Below, piece by piece: positions 11,948 through 22,929 of a stretch of DNA of 64,000 nt. Each line of letters opens with the position of its first letter. The first letter of the stretch is position 1. The position numbers and the translations under genes are program-made. The stretch lies in NCBI GenBank assembly GCA_037367355.1, contig CM074703.1, positions 1,488,001-1,552,000 of the forward strand. The letters run 5' to 3'. The notes beneath the pieces were generated by a model. That model did not search any database, was not told the DNA's origin, and was given only the letters and a program-made list of their open reading frames with translations. The stretch comes from Neoscytalidium dimidiatum (Eukaryota > Ascomycota > Dothideomycetes > Botryosphaeriales > Botryosphaeriaceae).

Positions 11948-12969
11948 TTGAAACCAAACACCACCAAGACTTCCAACCGCGCCGCGTGCCTGACCGCCGA
12001 AAAAGCCAACCCCCTCTCCGTCCAGCCCTCCTCGTACGTCTCTCCAAGCCCCGCTGAAATCCTCATCAAGAACGGCGCCGTGGCGCTGAATCCGTGCGAC
12101 TGCTTCCAACAGGACGCTGCCATCTTCCCCGTCGCCTACCCGCACATCATGGGCCACGACGTGGCCGGCTTCCAGCAATACACCATCATGCGGCCCGACC
12201 AGACGGCCGGGCTGCCGGACGGCGTCGGCTTCGAGCGCGCGTGCGCGATCCCGCTGTGCATTGTTCGCGCGCGACTGCCTGGCGCTGCCCGCTGCCCGCT
12301 GCCCGCTGCCGTCCCGAGTGGACCCGCCGCCCGGACCGGCGACACGATCCTCGCTCTGGGGCGGCGCGAGCACTGCGTCGGCGGCGCCGACGCCATCCAG
12401 CTCGCGCGCGCGCGCGCGCGCGCGGGCGGCCGGCGTGGACAGTGATCACGGCCGTGCTCGCCGCGGAACTTCGGCCTGGCGGCGCGGCTGGGCGCCGCCA
12501 AGGCGTTTGAGCACCGCAGTCCGACCCGTCGTGGACGACATCTTGCGGGAGCTGGAGGGGAGGCGGTGCGCGGGCGCGAATGGAGTGCAGCGGCGCGGGA
12601 TGCACTGGCGCGGATGGGCGGGCGGGCCGGCCCCCACCGGGGACGCCGGACGCGCTCGGCAGGACGTTGGAGGTGGTTGCGAAGACGAAGGGTGGGAAGA
12701 AGTTCGTCGCTGCGGTGCAGCAGCCCCCGGAGACTCTGCCGGAGGGCGTGGGGGCGAAGTTCGTGCTCGCGACGAGCGTTATGGAGTGTGAGACTGGCCC
12801 GGGGTTGTGAGAGAACTTTTTGTACGAGGCGTTGAAGGAGGGGAAATATATCCCGGCGCCAGAGCCGATGGTTGTAGGGAAGGGGTTGGGGTTTGTGCAA
12901 GAGGGATTGGATATATTGAGAAAAGGGAGTCTCGGCGACGAAGGTAGTGGTCGCATTATGAGCTTTTGA
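11948..12969 (+). pseudogene. MDR-family zinc-type alcohol dehydrogenase/enoyl reductase, degraded
   Basis: Recognisable pieces of a medium-chain dehydrogenase/reductase (fungal enoyl-reductase-like, NADPH-dependent) occur in order but in different frames. ACLTAEKANPLSVQPSSYVSP, ILIKNGAVALNPCD and YPHIMGHDVAG come first. DVAG then joins directly to FQQYTIMRPDQTAGLP, skipping the roughly 35-40 residues that normally carry the VGDRV block. Afterwards the cofactor region (WGGAST, DAIQLARA, NFGLAARLGAAKAFEH, VVDDILRELEGRRC) jumps between all three frames. A closing segment, YEALKEGKYIPAPEP to GLDILRKGSLGDEGSG, resembles the family C-terminus. At least four frame changes, the internal deletion and a (CG)n tract inside the cofactor domain make a functional product very unlikely. 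Confidence 0.85.
12403..12424. repeat. (CG)n simple repeat
   Basis: Uninterrupted alternating CG of about 22 bp inside the MDR pseudogene, at the place where the glycine-rich cofactor loop would be encoded. It may have promoted slippage and one of the frame losses. Confidence 0.9.
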
Positions 12970-13580
12970 CGTATGCTCGAGCTATGGGTCCAGGCTCTCG
13001 GTTGCGTCCTAGTTTCAACACGGTTTCTCGAGTGGTTTCATAAACTTGCTTGCATTGGAGTTTCAGACGCCCGAGATAGTATCACCGATAATATCAGTAG
13101 TACAAAGCCTTCCAAAGAAGACTAAACTCCAATGAATGGTCGGGCTTTTCTAAGTCTTGAATGGAATAGTCCCCCGTGGGAGAGTGTCCAATATAAGGAC
13201 TCCAGCCCATCGAATCTTCTTCCCGTCTCAGCTTCCAAGGATCCCACCAACCATCTTTGATCTTCCTTGACAACAGACTTGCGAATGGCTCAAAATCCTG
13301 CATTGCTCTCTTTGGATGAAAGGTCCTGCCCAACATGGCTTACTTGAGATCGGTAAGAATGGAAAATCATCACTGTTTCGAATTGTTGAATTTTGGCATT
13401 CCGGGAATTTCGGGGATATATTTCGTATAGGCCCTTCGGGTGAACCTGCAAGTGCTCTATCGATCTCAGTACTGGACGTACGCAATCCTAAATTTTGAAT
13501 CTGTGAAGTCTTCTTAGCCGAAGCCTCTTCGTACCAGTCCGTAAATTCTGCTGCCTAGTACTTACTGATCATTATTCCGA
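12970..13580. other. Intergenic, no gene seen
   Basis: About 600 bp with only short unrelated frames on both strands, among them one of about 80 codons on the minus strand at 13094-13336 without any recognisable motif. Confidence 0.45.
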
Positions 13581-14324
13581 TTATTCCAATCGCTCTACAA
13601 CCCTTCCACCTGCAATTACCTTCCTACCCCTTATGAACCTCCCCATCGTCAGCTCCCCTACAAATGCCTGTGGCACCAACTGAAACCCGGTGTAATGCTC
13701 ATGTTCCCACCCTACGGCGCCTAAATCCCTCACGCTCCGATCCCACCACTCTTCCGGCGGCAATCGCTCCGCCACCCTCACTCGTTCATTCTAATGATAC
13801 GTGTCTCCCTCACCCGTCTCCGACTCCCACATTCGCTCGCTGCTGCGCATCCAATATGCCGAGGAAGCGCGTACGCAGTAGAGAGACTCTACTATGGTTG
13901 ATGAGATATGTTGTAGTGAGTCCACCATCTTCGAACAAGAGAGATACAACGGGGGCGTCATCGGTAGCAAAGGCGGAAATGCCCGACCAAAAGACGGCGT
14001 GCTCGGGCGATGCGAGGAAGGTGTCGAGCGCTTCACGTGATTCCCAGCCTGAATTTGTTTTTGTGTCAGTTGCCTAGGCTTGACATAATAGGAGGTTAGA
14101 ACAAGGAGAAAGCCTTGAGACAAACATATGCACAGCGTCACAGTATCGGGACGTTCCCTGATCCGTGACCAGCATGCGGTATCGAACCCCGGTGCTTTGA
14201 CCAAGGGGCAGATAGTGTTGATCCATCTCTGCCGGCTTTCGCTCCATGGACTTTTGTTGTTGATTTCGAATAACGGTTCTGACTCCGGAGCACGGAATTC
14301 CACCCAGGTGGCGACTTGGCTCAT
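13581..14324 (-). pseudogene. Small protein, possible dimeric alpha/beta-barrel (ABM-like), interrupted by one stop
   Basis: The ATG at 14324 starts MSQVATWVEFRAPESEPLFE. A GT-AG intron of about 80 nt near 14050-14130 joins TVTLCI to CWESREALDTFLASPEHAVF. The WESREA-D-F-ASPEH-F pattern recalls fungal ABM/EthD-like dimeric ferredoxin-fold proteins, which is a weak resemblance. The frame meets TAG at 13791-13793. The same frame then stays open for another 66 codons of protein-like sequence (RLPPEEWWDRSVRDLGAVGW, EHYTGFQLVP) to TAA at 13581. Either the gene ends early and the rest is 3' UTR, or a nonsense change has split it. No cofactor or function can be assigned. Confidence 0.4.
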
Positions 14325-17192
14325 GATCGAGATTGTGGCTATACTTTGGTCCGTCGTGTAAAGAATAAATGAATGAGACACCCTCGAGCGGGGTGTTTTT
14401 AGTGGCACAGTTTCTGGTGGTCGAGTCAGGCGCCAACCTAAACATAACGATATTCGGAGAAATGGTAGCGTATGAGGTTTAAATCAGAATGATCATTGAA
14501 AACCACCACCGTATGATTAGACGGAGGATACGAATTACTTAGCGCATTTAAGTATTAGAAAAGCCATAAGTTTTTTGACATGTCGTCTTAAAGCTATCGA
14601 GATACCAGTCCCACACTGAGTCCCTTTTGCAATTAGAAAAGCTGGCGGCGCTTTCTGAAGGCGATGGATCAGATCCCTGGAGATCAGACTCCCTTCTCGC
14701 CAGATAGAGACCTTGTCAGTGACACTGAAGAGACAATCGTCTTATGTCGAGGAAGAACTTATTAGCACCACGATATCTCTCGTGATTCTCGATACCGACT
14801 TCGAAAACTCATATTCTAGAAGACGTGAAGCGACATTTCGAATCAGTCCGATGCAAATTGGTTTTCCTGAGATCAACCATTATCTTATGAAGAGTTCAGA
14901 TGTAACGCTGACACTCAAGACACGCATGGGGACAAATGGCTGTGGGCTGCGTCGAGCTGAACTAGAAGTGTGTTGGTCAGTAATCATATCAATTGAGATG
15001 TTTGATGAGCACTCTTAACAAAGTTCTCAAAAGTTTCCATAGTCTATGGCTCCAGAAGTCTATTCATTACTACATCCTTCGCTTCGCACATAGGACAGGA
15101 CGGCGATTGCTGTGATACTGCACTTCTATATGCTCTGACCGGTCTTGCACCTGACGACCTCCTACGACGCTTAGCGCGCCTTGGGTTTCTCCCTCTCAGT
15201 GATTCAGTCCTCATGGAACTTCACGTTTCTATGCAGAAGTAGGAGAGCTTGGGTCTAGATATTGCCACATGGTGGACAAAGAATACAGTCTTTAATCAAA
15301 GTATCAACTTTGACAGTAATTTTCTGTAACTGTGGACGACCAAAAAAAAAAAAGGCAAAATTTCCTTAATTTCCCTCAGATCTTGTTTCGCTCGCGAATT
15401 CGTGGATAGATCTGTTGTGAAAAGAATATCCGTGCTAATCGAGCCCCCACAAACTTCTCAGACATGATTGGAGAAGTCGAACCAATATTTCGGAAGTGAG
15501 GAGCTTCCGGTACCGACGGAGAACCCTGTCTCGCGTCCTCTGGCGCACCGCAGGATCCAGCTACGTCTCGACCGGCTATTCATGCTCAATACTGTCAACA
15601 TACATGTCTCTCAAAGGGATGTCCCATTCTACTCGTCACTCTATATAAGCCACCTCGTATTCATATGTAGTTCGCAAACACGGCGGGAAGGGCCAAGGCT
15701 TTCCATAATGCTTCAATCCAGAAGACTGGTCCCATATCCCATCCGGCCGTTTGCTTCCCCCACAGGCGTTCACAATGACTGTTTGAGTGTCTATTGCGTA
15801 CGTTTGTAGTCAAATTGGCAAAAGGAAGTATGATGATCAATCATCCTGTAGCATGGTCAGGTGCCTGACATCGCCTATGACTGTCGCATCGGGTTCGGCA
15901 TTGTCTGTCTGAGCGGAAACAAGATCGGAAAGAATGCCATCTCTCCAGATAGGGCCTCTCCGACTATGGGCCAGATAGTGCGTTGTTTTAAAGTACGTGC
16001 TTGTCTACATTATACTGTCGCTAAGCCGGTATCTCGCGGACCATAGAACCCTGTACATTAATCTTATAAGTAGGTGGCTTCAAGTTAGAGTAGCGTATTC
16101 GCTGACGCTTTTGCTTCGACTCGGAATGCTGCACTAATTCTAGGTCTAAGAAATTGATCAGTTTCCGCTATTTTAATGTATTTAGGCTTTACACTAATAT
16201 AGGGCACATTTTGTCGCCCGTTATGGTTAAGTTCCCCGCCAAACATATATACCCGTATTCGATTCGCTCCATACAGGGATCTTCCCGCTATCCAGATTAC
16301 TTGAGGTATGTGTTTGTCGGCTTCACAAGTCTTGGTCGCGCCTCCCACTACGTTCCATCTAACATCTCAATGAGAGGCCAAATGCGACGGCGCCGCTGCA
16401 AGCTGCGAGGCGGTAAAGATAGGCACAAAGGGCAAGAGTAAATTTGACAGTAGGGAAGTCATCGTTCAGCATTCCAAGCATTACAAAATCTTTTGCCCAG
16501 TGCAGTTAGACCAGGTATAGAACTAGTCGATGACTTCCGCCAGCTGCACCAATGCTGCCACTAAAAGCGTCCTAAATTTACTTTCGAGGTAAATAAAGAG
16601 TATTTAGGTACACAATCCGAGTGCTTCTGACTTGGAGCTTATTCTTGAAACCGTATGCTAATGATTGTAACTTCGTCTTATAAATTGCAGGAATTACTAT
16701 TATCGAAGATGTGTATCCTTCGTCAGCGGTATAGTGCTTGAATCTCGAATTGAACAACTTACTTTCTGCGTGGCTGAAGGACCATCACCGCTCGCGTTCA
16801 ATACTTCGCGAATTGTAACGTGACTCAGACTTCACATCGTAATTGTAGCAATCAGGGCTGTCGGACCTGTGCTCCTCCTCGTCAAAAGTACGAAACTTAG
16901 ACCAGAGGCAGTATCACCTCCTCTTTGCTTGACTCAAAGACCATCATCCGGTGGGCTCCGCTGATACTCAAAACGTCTCGCAATGCAGACCAAGACTCGT
17001 ATTCAACTCGCTGACGGGAAGTCACATCGCTCGTCCGAAGGGCCAGGCCTCCTTGGCTCGCTACCTCAATGCTATATAAACCGTTCCGGCGTCATTCCAC
17101 AAGAATCATCGGCACATTGTCCAGTCTCTCATCCAGGAACCTAGAATTTGAAGTCACCAGTCCAACGACACACACACCTCACAACTGCCAAA
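14325..17192. other. 2.9-kb AT-richer gene-poor interval
   Basis: Base composition falls compared with neighbouring genes. A plus-strand frame at 14713-15018 (101 codons) and an open stretch at about 15090-15243 (encoding GQDGDCCDTALLYALTGLAP) look mildly protein-like but match nothing I know and do not form a continuous gene. A poly-A tract lies near 15342. No transposon termini were recognised. The last 150 bp form the promoter of the small secreted protein. Confidence 0.45.
17073..17080 (+). promoter_or_regulatory. TATA box of the small secreted protein gene
   Basis: TATATAAA lies about 113 bp before the ATG at 17193. The leader between them contains short CA runs and ends in CCAAAATG, a good fungal start context. 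Confidence 0.55.
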
Positions 17193-17553
17193 ATGCATGC
17201 CTTCACACTCGCTGCCGTCCTTCCGGCCCTCATTGCTAGCGTCGCCGCACAGGCCAGCGTACAGTGCCATGTGCGCCTGTAAGTTTCCATCATGGATGAC
17301 TTCAAAGCAAGCATTACAACGAGCAACCACTGATGAGAGGATCTTCAGGAGGAACCAAGCCGGTCAGACCGGCTGCTTCAATTTCCAGAGTGCCGATTTC
17401 CGCCAGAACACCGTTTTCCCCCTGGGCGGCTCCTGCTCTGTCGAAGCCAGTCCCGAGAACGATCCTAATAACCCTTGCGCTGGGTTCGTGAACAATCTGA
17501 CCCCCGCATGTGGCACTGGTCGGGACATCACTTTCGCAACCGGCCCCTGCTAG
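17193..17553 (+). CDS. Small secreted cysteine-rich protein (96 aa)
   Basis: Exons 17193-17278 and 17349-17553 (intron 17279-17348, GTAAGT...TTCAG) encode 96 residues. The N-terminus MHAFTLAAVLPALIASVAAQ is a clear signal peptide. The mature part of about 76 residues has six cysteines, in CHVRL, TGCFNF, GGSCSV, NNPCAG, TPACGT and the terminal PC, enough for three disulfides. No transmembrane segment or GPI signal is visible. It lies alone between gene-poor flanks with its own TATA box. Size, secretion and cysteine content are those of candidate effectors or other small secreted proteins of plant-associated or soil fungi, but no named family is recognised and function is unknown. Without the intron the frame closes at once, so automated calls may miss the first exon. 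Confidence 0.75.
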
Positions 17554-18220
17554 GCAAGTTCTTCCCTGGACATGTTATGAGACTTTCTTCTGGGCTTTCA
17601 CTCGGCGCTAATATTAAGATAGACGGAGTAACTTACCACTCGACGCTCGCTTCACTTTCGCTTCGCTCTTGTTTGGGGCCTCCCCCTCTTTCTTTGGGGA
17701 TTTTCTCTTACACTCCTTTGTATGCTATCTTGGCCCATCCTTTCAACAAGGGTGGAAGCAGGACTTGAAATATAAAATCGAAGATCTTCTCCTAATTTCT
17801 CTTGCGTGAAGTGAACATTAAGTGAGTCAAAGATGAAAAGCAAAGAATGGCGGCAGTGAGCAACCGCAAATAGTGACAGTGGTTGGCGCATTCCATAATT
17901 CCCCTGCAGACGTATCTGGCGCACCAACGACAAAGAAATCACCCACCGAGCGGGGCTGGTAGTGAATTGAACGATTTTGTTTATCAAATATGAGTCGTTA
18001 GTGCACCGAATGGGCGTGACGGATTACAGGATGGAATCGATTGACGTGGTTAGAAAGGCCGCAAGGCCAAGTAGTAGAGTATGGTTTCGTATCTCGCTCG
18101 CTTACCGGATGGTTCCGCGTTGCGCGGATAGCGATGAACCAATTGAAAAGATGACGTCGTGCTAGCGGCCACGAGATGAAAACTGTATTCCATCCCTTCT
18201 ATAGACGCATGTCAGACAAT
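17554..18220. other. Intergenic, no gene seen
   Basis: The 3' flank of the secreted-protein gene and the 5' flank of the alpha/beta hydrolase. No convincing frame or repeat. Confidence 0.5.
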
Positions 18221-19406
18221 ATGCCACTTTTACGTCCCGTGAAATTGATAGTGTATACCCTCTTCTTAGCCCTACAAATCCTCTCTTTGATCCCTGTATC
18301 CCTCTATATCCGAACTATACCCCCCGCCAAACTCTTGGTCGTAAGATGTTGGAGCAAAACCTCGTAAGTACTTGTATTCGCTGTTGTTCTCTGTTCCGTC
18401 TCTGAAGAAAGCGAAGGAGCTAAACTACCCAGCGGCGCTAGCGCCGCGCTAAGCGTACCTGCCATAACATAAGATGGTGTTTCATCTTACGGCTTTCTAC
18501 ACCCGCATTCATCTGGTTTCGCCACTCCCTCTCACCCTCGGCAGTCTTGGCAAGCGCTTCATCACAATTCCGCCCTCCTCTTGGCCGGGCCTCTACCGTG
18601 GGCCTATCCGCGACTCTCAGATCTTTCCTACTACTGTGAGCGGAACATGGTATCCTGACGCGCTTAACGTGCCCTCTCTCGCGGCCACTGTGCGAAAATA
18701 TGGCGGCATCATCCTGCATTTCCACGGCGGCGGCTACGTGATCGGGAGCGGGCGCCCATTTGATAGTGGGCACATGGCAGCCGTCCTCACACGCCACATC
18801 ACTCCGCTGGCCTTGTTCGCCGAGTACCGTCTATCGTGTACGCCCGAAGGTCGGTTTCCTGCCGCACTACAAAACGCAGTATCAGCATACGTCTTCCTAT
18901 TGGACCAAGGCGTGCGCCCTCAGGACATCGTGCTTAGTGGCGATAGCGCGGGCGGCCATCTCGTCGCACCATTGCTCCGGTACATTAGCGAATACCTAAA
19001 CAGAGACATTCCTGCTTTCAGGTGCGCGCTGCTCCAGCCTCCGTGGATTGACATAGCTGGTGCGGCGTCTGCGGACTCCGTAGCCGGACGACGGAACTAC
19101 CATACAGACTACATCCCTGCCGTCTTTGCGGATTGGGCCGTCGCTTCTCTTGCTCCGACGAATGTTGTCGATCGATATGGGCCGTATATCACGCTTTTAC
19201 ACAAACGATTCAAGACGGAGACGAAATTGTGGGTTCACGTAGGAGCCTTAGAGGTGCTCTACGATGAGGTGCAGGAGTGGGTTCAGCAGATGACAGAGGT
19301 AGGATGTGAATCATGCTTAAGGGTAGAATATGGTGCACCTCACGATATTATAGAGGGCGGACATTATAACGGCTTTCGGAAGGAAGGGAAGAGGCCGCGA
19401 GGATAG
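18221..19406 (+). CDS. Membrane-anchored alpha/beta hydrolase (HSL-type), frameshifted near the 3' end
   Basis: An ester hydrolase of the hormone-sensitive-lipase-like alpha/beta fold. A first exon from the ATG at 18221 encodes one membrane segment (LKLIVYTLFLALQILSLIPV or close to it). The main exon, in frame from about 18474, holds the oxyanion motif HGGGYVIGSG, the nucleophile motif GDSAGGH, the acid residue in LEVLYDE and the catalytic His in APHDI. The intron joining the two is uncertain: a strong GTAAGT donor follows codon WSKTS but does not keep phase with the best acceptor. Near 19376-19392 a purine-rich stretch breaks the frame. The annotated frame ends in RKEGKRPRG, while another frame continues with EEAARIAASWLRVHIDL to a stop at 19471, which looks like the authentic end of the family. 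The triad lies before the break, so activity is possible. Confidence 0.7.
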
Positions 19407-20240
19407 CAGCATCGTGGCTCAGAGTGCATATCGACCTGGTAAATGATAAGCGAGAACGGAACATGAGATGAATATTAGTAGCACGAGCGCCTCATTGGCC
19501 TGATAGAGGCTTGAGAACTTGCATAGGTCAGGATTCTGGGGCTTTTTGCCGGATCTGTCTTTGCTCGATCTCATTACCACGAATGAGTATCCTTTCAATT
19601 ACCCACTGAAATCTTATAGCACTCGGTGCCATTCTCAAATCGCTCGCTTTATGTATTCCCGTCACAAGTAGAGTAGTGTGTGCCTGTTTAACAAGGAATT
19701 GATGAGCGCTTGGCACAGCTGGCATGTCTACTGAAGCCAGCCAGCATTTAGATAGTCAACCAATTAATCACTTCCTCACTTGCCACCTACCCTGCCACGG
19801 ACAAATTTTCAACACCAGTCCCGTTGGCCCAATTATCGACCTCGTCGTCTTGTCTCCCTGCATTGCCGATCAATTGCCCGTGTCAGCTGGGCTCGATGAC
19901 CCTGTAATAATTCTCCGGGCAACTGCGGCGTGCGAGAATTCCACGATTGGGCAGCTCGTTCCCACAGCCGGTTTCGGTGCTACCCCAATAGATTATCCTC
20001 TATATTTTTAAGAATTACAAGCGCACCTCACGTTCGCGAATCCTCATCACTTGGTCCCATCGGATATCGCTGGCCACCGGAGATAGGAAGGCGAACGATG
20101 TCCGGCGACCCACCAACAACGTGACGAAAAACATGATTACCAGGTAGCTGCCTTGCTCCATACAAAAGGATACGTACCCCGCATTGGTGAGAATGACGAT
20201 GGCTCCCTTTTCATAAAACAGCCACAAGCATCCTTCAAAC
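19407..20240. other. Intergenic, no gene seen
   Basis: Apart from the displaced hydrolase C-terminus up to 19471, only frames below 100 codons without recognised motifs are present. Confidence 0.5.
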
Positions 20241-21400
20241 ATGTCTGGCAAAAAAGTCTTCATCGTCGGGCCCGGCTTCATTGGCTGGAACGTCCTCGAC
20301 CTGCTCATCGCCGAAGGCTACCAAGTCACCGGGCTCGTACGCCGTGAGCAGCATGCGGCGGGAATCAGGGAGTCCGGCGCGCAGGCAATCTTTGGCGACC
20401 TAGACGACAAACCGCTGATCACACAACATACAGCAATTTCTGACGTATGCCGCCCTGCTACCCTCCACGAGATATACCAGCAATTCCTACAGTCATCTTC
20501 TAATAAGAGCCCATATTATCCTGACTAAACTCCTGGCTCCAGATTGTCATTCACACCGCGACCGCAGACCACCTCGCCTCCGTCGAAGCAATCCTTGACG
20601 GAATCCGCCAGCGCGCTGCTGCCAATCAAAACACCATCTACATCCACACATCCGGCACTTCCCTTCTCGACGATGGCGCACTCGGGGCCTACAAGGGCGA
20701 AAAAATCTACACCGACGCCGACCCCGCCGTCATAGACGCGCTACCCGATGACCAACCCCACCGGTTCGTCGACCTCGCCATCGCACGCGCCGCCCGGGAA
20801 GAGTTTGGCGCGAAGGCCAAAATCGCCATCATGATCCCGCCCGAGATCTACGGCTGGAACGAGAGGCACGGCAGGCTGACGATCCAGCTGCCGACGATAG
20901 CGCGCTTCGCGCTCGTGCGCGGGTGGGCGGGCCACGTCGGCGCGGGGCTGAGCGTCGAGTCGCAGATCCACGTCAAGGACCTGGCGCGCGCGTACGTCGT
21001 GCTGCTGCACGCGCTGGAGCAGGGCACCGAGGACGCGGCGCGCGCTGTGCGCGCGAACCCGTACTTCTTCTGCGAGAACGGGCGCGAGTTCTCGTGGAAG
21101 GAGGTCGCCGAGGGCGTCGCCGCGAGCCTGGTCCGCGCCGGCCGGTTGCCGACGGCGGAGGTGCGCTCGTTCGACCGGGAGAAGGGCGACTGGGACCAGC
21201 TCTTTGCGGCGGGGACGGGGCCCGCGATCGGGCTGAATTCGAGGAGCCGCGCGGTGCGGCTGCGGGAGATGGGGTGGGCGCCGAGAGAGAAGAGTATTTG
21301 GGAGAGCTGGGAAGAGGACGAGCTGCCGGCGGTGCTGAGAGAGTGGGATGCGCGGCCGGAGAAGGAGAGAACGAGCGCGTATACGGCGCGTGTGGTGTGA
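20241..21400 (+). CDS. NAD(P)-binding Rossmann protein (NmrA/extended SDR-like)
   Basis: Exons 20241-20444 and 20543-21400 (intron GTATGC...CCAG) encode 353 aa. The N-terminus KKVFIVGPGFIGWNVLDLL carries the GxGxxG dinucleotide-binding loop after a beta strand. Next come VTGLVRR (positively charged, suggesting NADP) and the strand VIHTATADH, then IHTSGTSLLDD, which in extended SDR proteins holds the active-site Ser/Thr. The second half, with IMIPPEIYG and a VKDLARAYVVLLHALEQG block, is typical of epimerase/NmrA-like proteins. The usual YxxxK catalytic pair is not obvious, although AYKGEKIYTD lies near the expected place. Soluble, cytosolic by lack of signals. The substrate is unknown and no pathway partner is adjacent. 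Confidence 0.85.
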
Positions 21401-21719
21401 GAAGGAAGGAAAAGTTAGGCTGTCTCTCCGATCGTTGACTGATACCACTCGTTCGCATCGCCCTTTCAAGCACGCGTATTTCAACCAAACACGCAAATGA
21501 CTACGTTTAAAACTTGCTCTCTATCTCTCGTCAAGCGTATGTGACATTGTGCTCACCGCAGTCAATTACTCTATCAGCTGGGAGTAGGATACATCAGCAA
21601 TTACTCGACCATTCGTTATGTCCTGAGATGGATGGAAATGGTGATATCAAGAGACTACAGTGAAGTCTTTCGTCACAAACATCTAATCGGACACCTGCAT
21701 CCAGAAGAAAGGTTCCAAA

Positions 21720-21732
21720 AAAAAAAAAAAAG
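21720..21732. repeat. Poly-A tract
   Basis: A run of about 13 A between the convergent 3' ends of the reductase and membrane-protein genes, in the shared terminator region. Confidence 0.7.
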
Positions 21733-21782
21733 GAACTAGCAAATAACTACATCTTAGTCCTTTTCTCAGGACCTACTTGGCA

Positions 21783-22929
21783 TCAATGCAGCTCATATCT
21801 TGTCTCGGAGGGCATCTCTACCGGCCTCTGCCTTTCCACGTTCTCCAGCTCCACTGGGTAACGGGAACTTCTCCCGTGCAATTCAGCAGCATTTGCACCC
21901 ATAGCAAAACTACCATCAGCTTCGTGAACCATGCCGCTACCATCCAAATACTTTCCTGTCCGCCGTTTCTTTTTCCGGGCCACACAACACAGCACAACTA
22001 CCGCAACGACCACGAGAGCAACCCCGACAACACCACCGACCACACCTCCAACAATCGCGCCAATAGATACACCGCCGCCGCCGCCACCGCCGCCGCCCTG
22101 ACCGGGAGTCCCTGTCTCCGTAGCCGCCGTCTCCACTGCACCACTCCCACTCGCACTGGTGCTCACCACGGAGCTCGTACTCAGCACCTCGCTCTCCTCC
22201 GCGAAGACTACATCGACCGTATACGTCGTCGCCGGCGTGAAGAAGTCATCCACGCCCGTCTGCAGCACGGTGGTCCAGTTCCCGACCGACTCGGCGAGGG
22301 TGCACGCGTAGTCGCGCGCGCCGCCGACGCCCGGATACGTCCAGCTGGCGCAGGCCGGCGCGGTGGAGTTGGTGCAGCGCAGCACGAAGCGGTCGCTCAG
22401 GCACGCGCTGTCGGTGCACGACGCGCTCATCTCGGACGACGCGTAGCAGGTGCGGCGCCAGAAGCAGTCGGCGCGGTCGGCCGAGCGGCAGCACCCGGCC
22501 ATGCCGGGGAGCGATGGCGGCGCGGTGTCCGCCGCGGCTGGGGTGTAGAACACGCATGTACGGTCGATCCCGCAGTAGATTCCGGAGCCTGTTGCGGGGA
22601 AAAGGGATGGGTGAGTCAGGGTTTGGGGGGGCTGGGTGACGTGCGGGAGACTGACCATAGGTGCCGTTCACCCAGCCGCAGGTGTTGGAGCTGACGGTCG
22701 ACGAGGCGCGTTTGTCAAGAGCTGGTCGCGGGGGATCTGTTATGGCTGGATGGGGAGCGGAGGTGCTGAGATGGGGATTTGTGATGCACGTTTTCGGCGG
22801 CGAGAGCTCGCCAGAGTGCTTTGGAGTTGGGAAGCGTGCGTGAGCATGTCCGTGTGTTGGTGAAATAGAGCTGGTAAGTAGCCAGACTATCCAGACAGAA
22901 TGATACATGATGTTACCCATGGCTTTCAT
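21783..22929 (-). CDS. Single-pass cell-surface membrane protein with Cys-rich ectodomain and Gly hinge
   Basis: Exons 22656-22929 and 21783-22588 (intron with GTCAGT donor and ACAG acceptor) encode about 359 aa. An N-terminal signal (YHSVWIVWLLTSSISPTHG) leads to a cysteine-rich ectodomain: NTCGWVNGTYGSGIYCG, RTCVFYTP, GCCRSADRADCFWRRTCY, SASCTDSACLSD. A Ser/Thr-rich stretch and a run of nine glycines follow. The transmembrane helix is IVGGVVGGVVGVALVVVAVVVL, ended by KKKRR, and a cytoplasmic tail of about 70 residues completes the protein. The architecture is that of fungal Mid2/SKG6-type surface sensors or WSC-like proteins, but no full family match is recognised. The start could also be the inner methionine at GNIMYHS. 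Orientation is convergent with the reductase gene. Confidence 0.75.

Noticed and set aside
14165..14200. GGTTCGATACC on the minus strand, a perfect tRNA B-box-like word
   Set aside because: The neighbouring bases do not form a T-stem, no acceptor or anticodon arm fits around it, and it lies in the exon of the small ABM-like gene.
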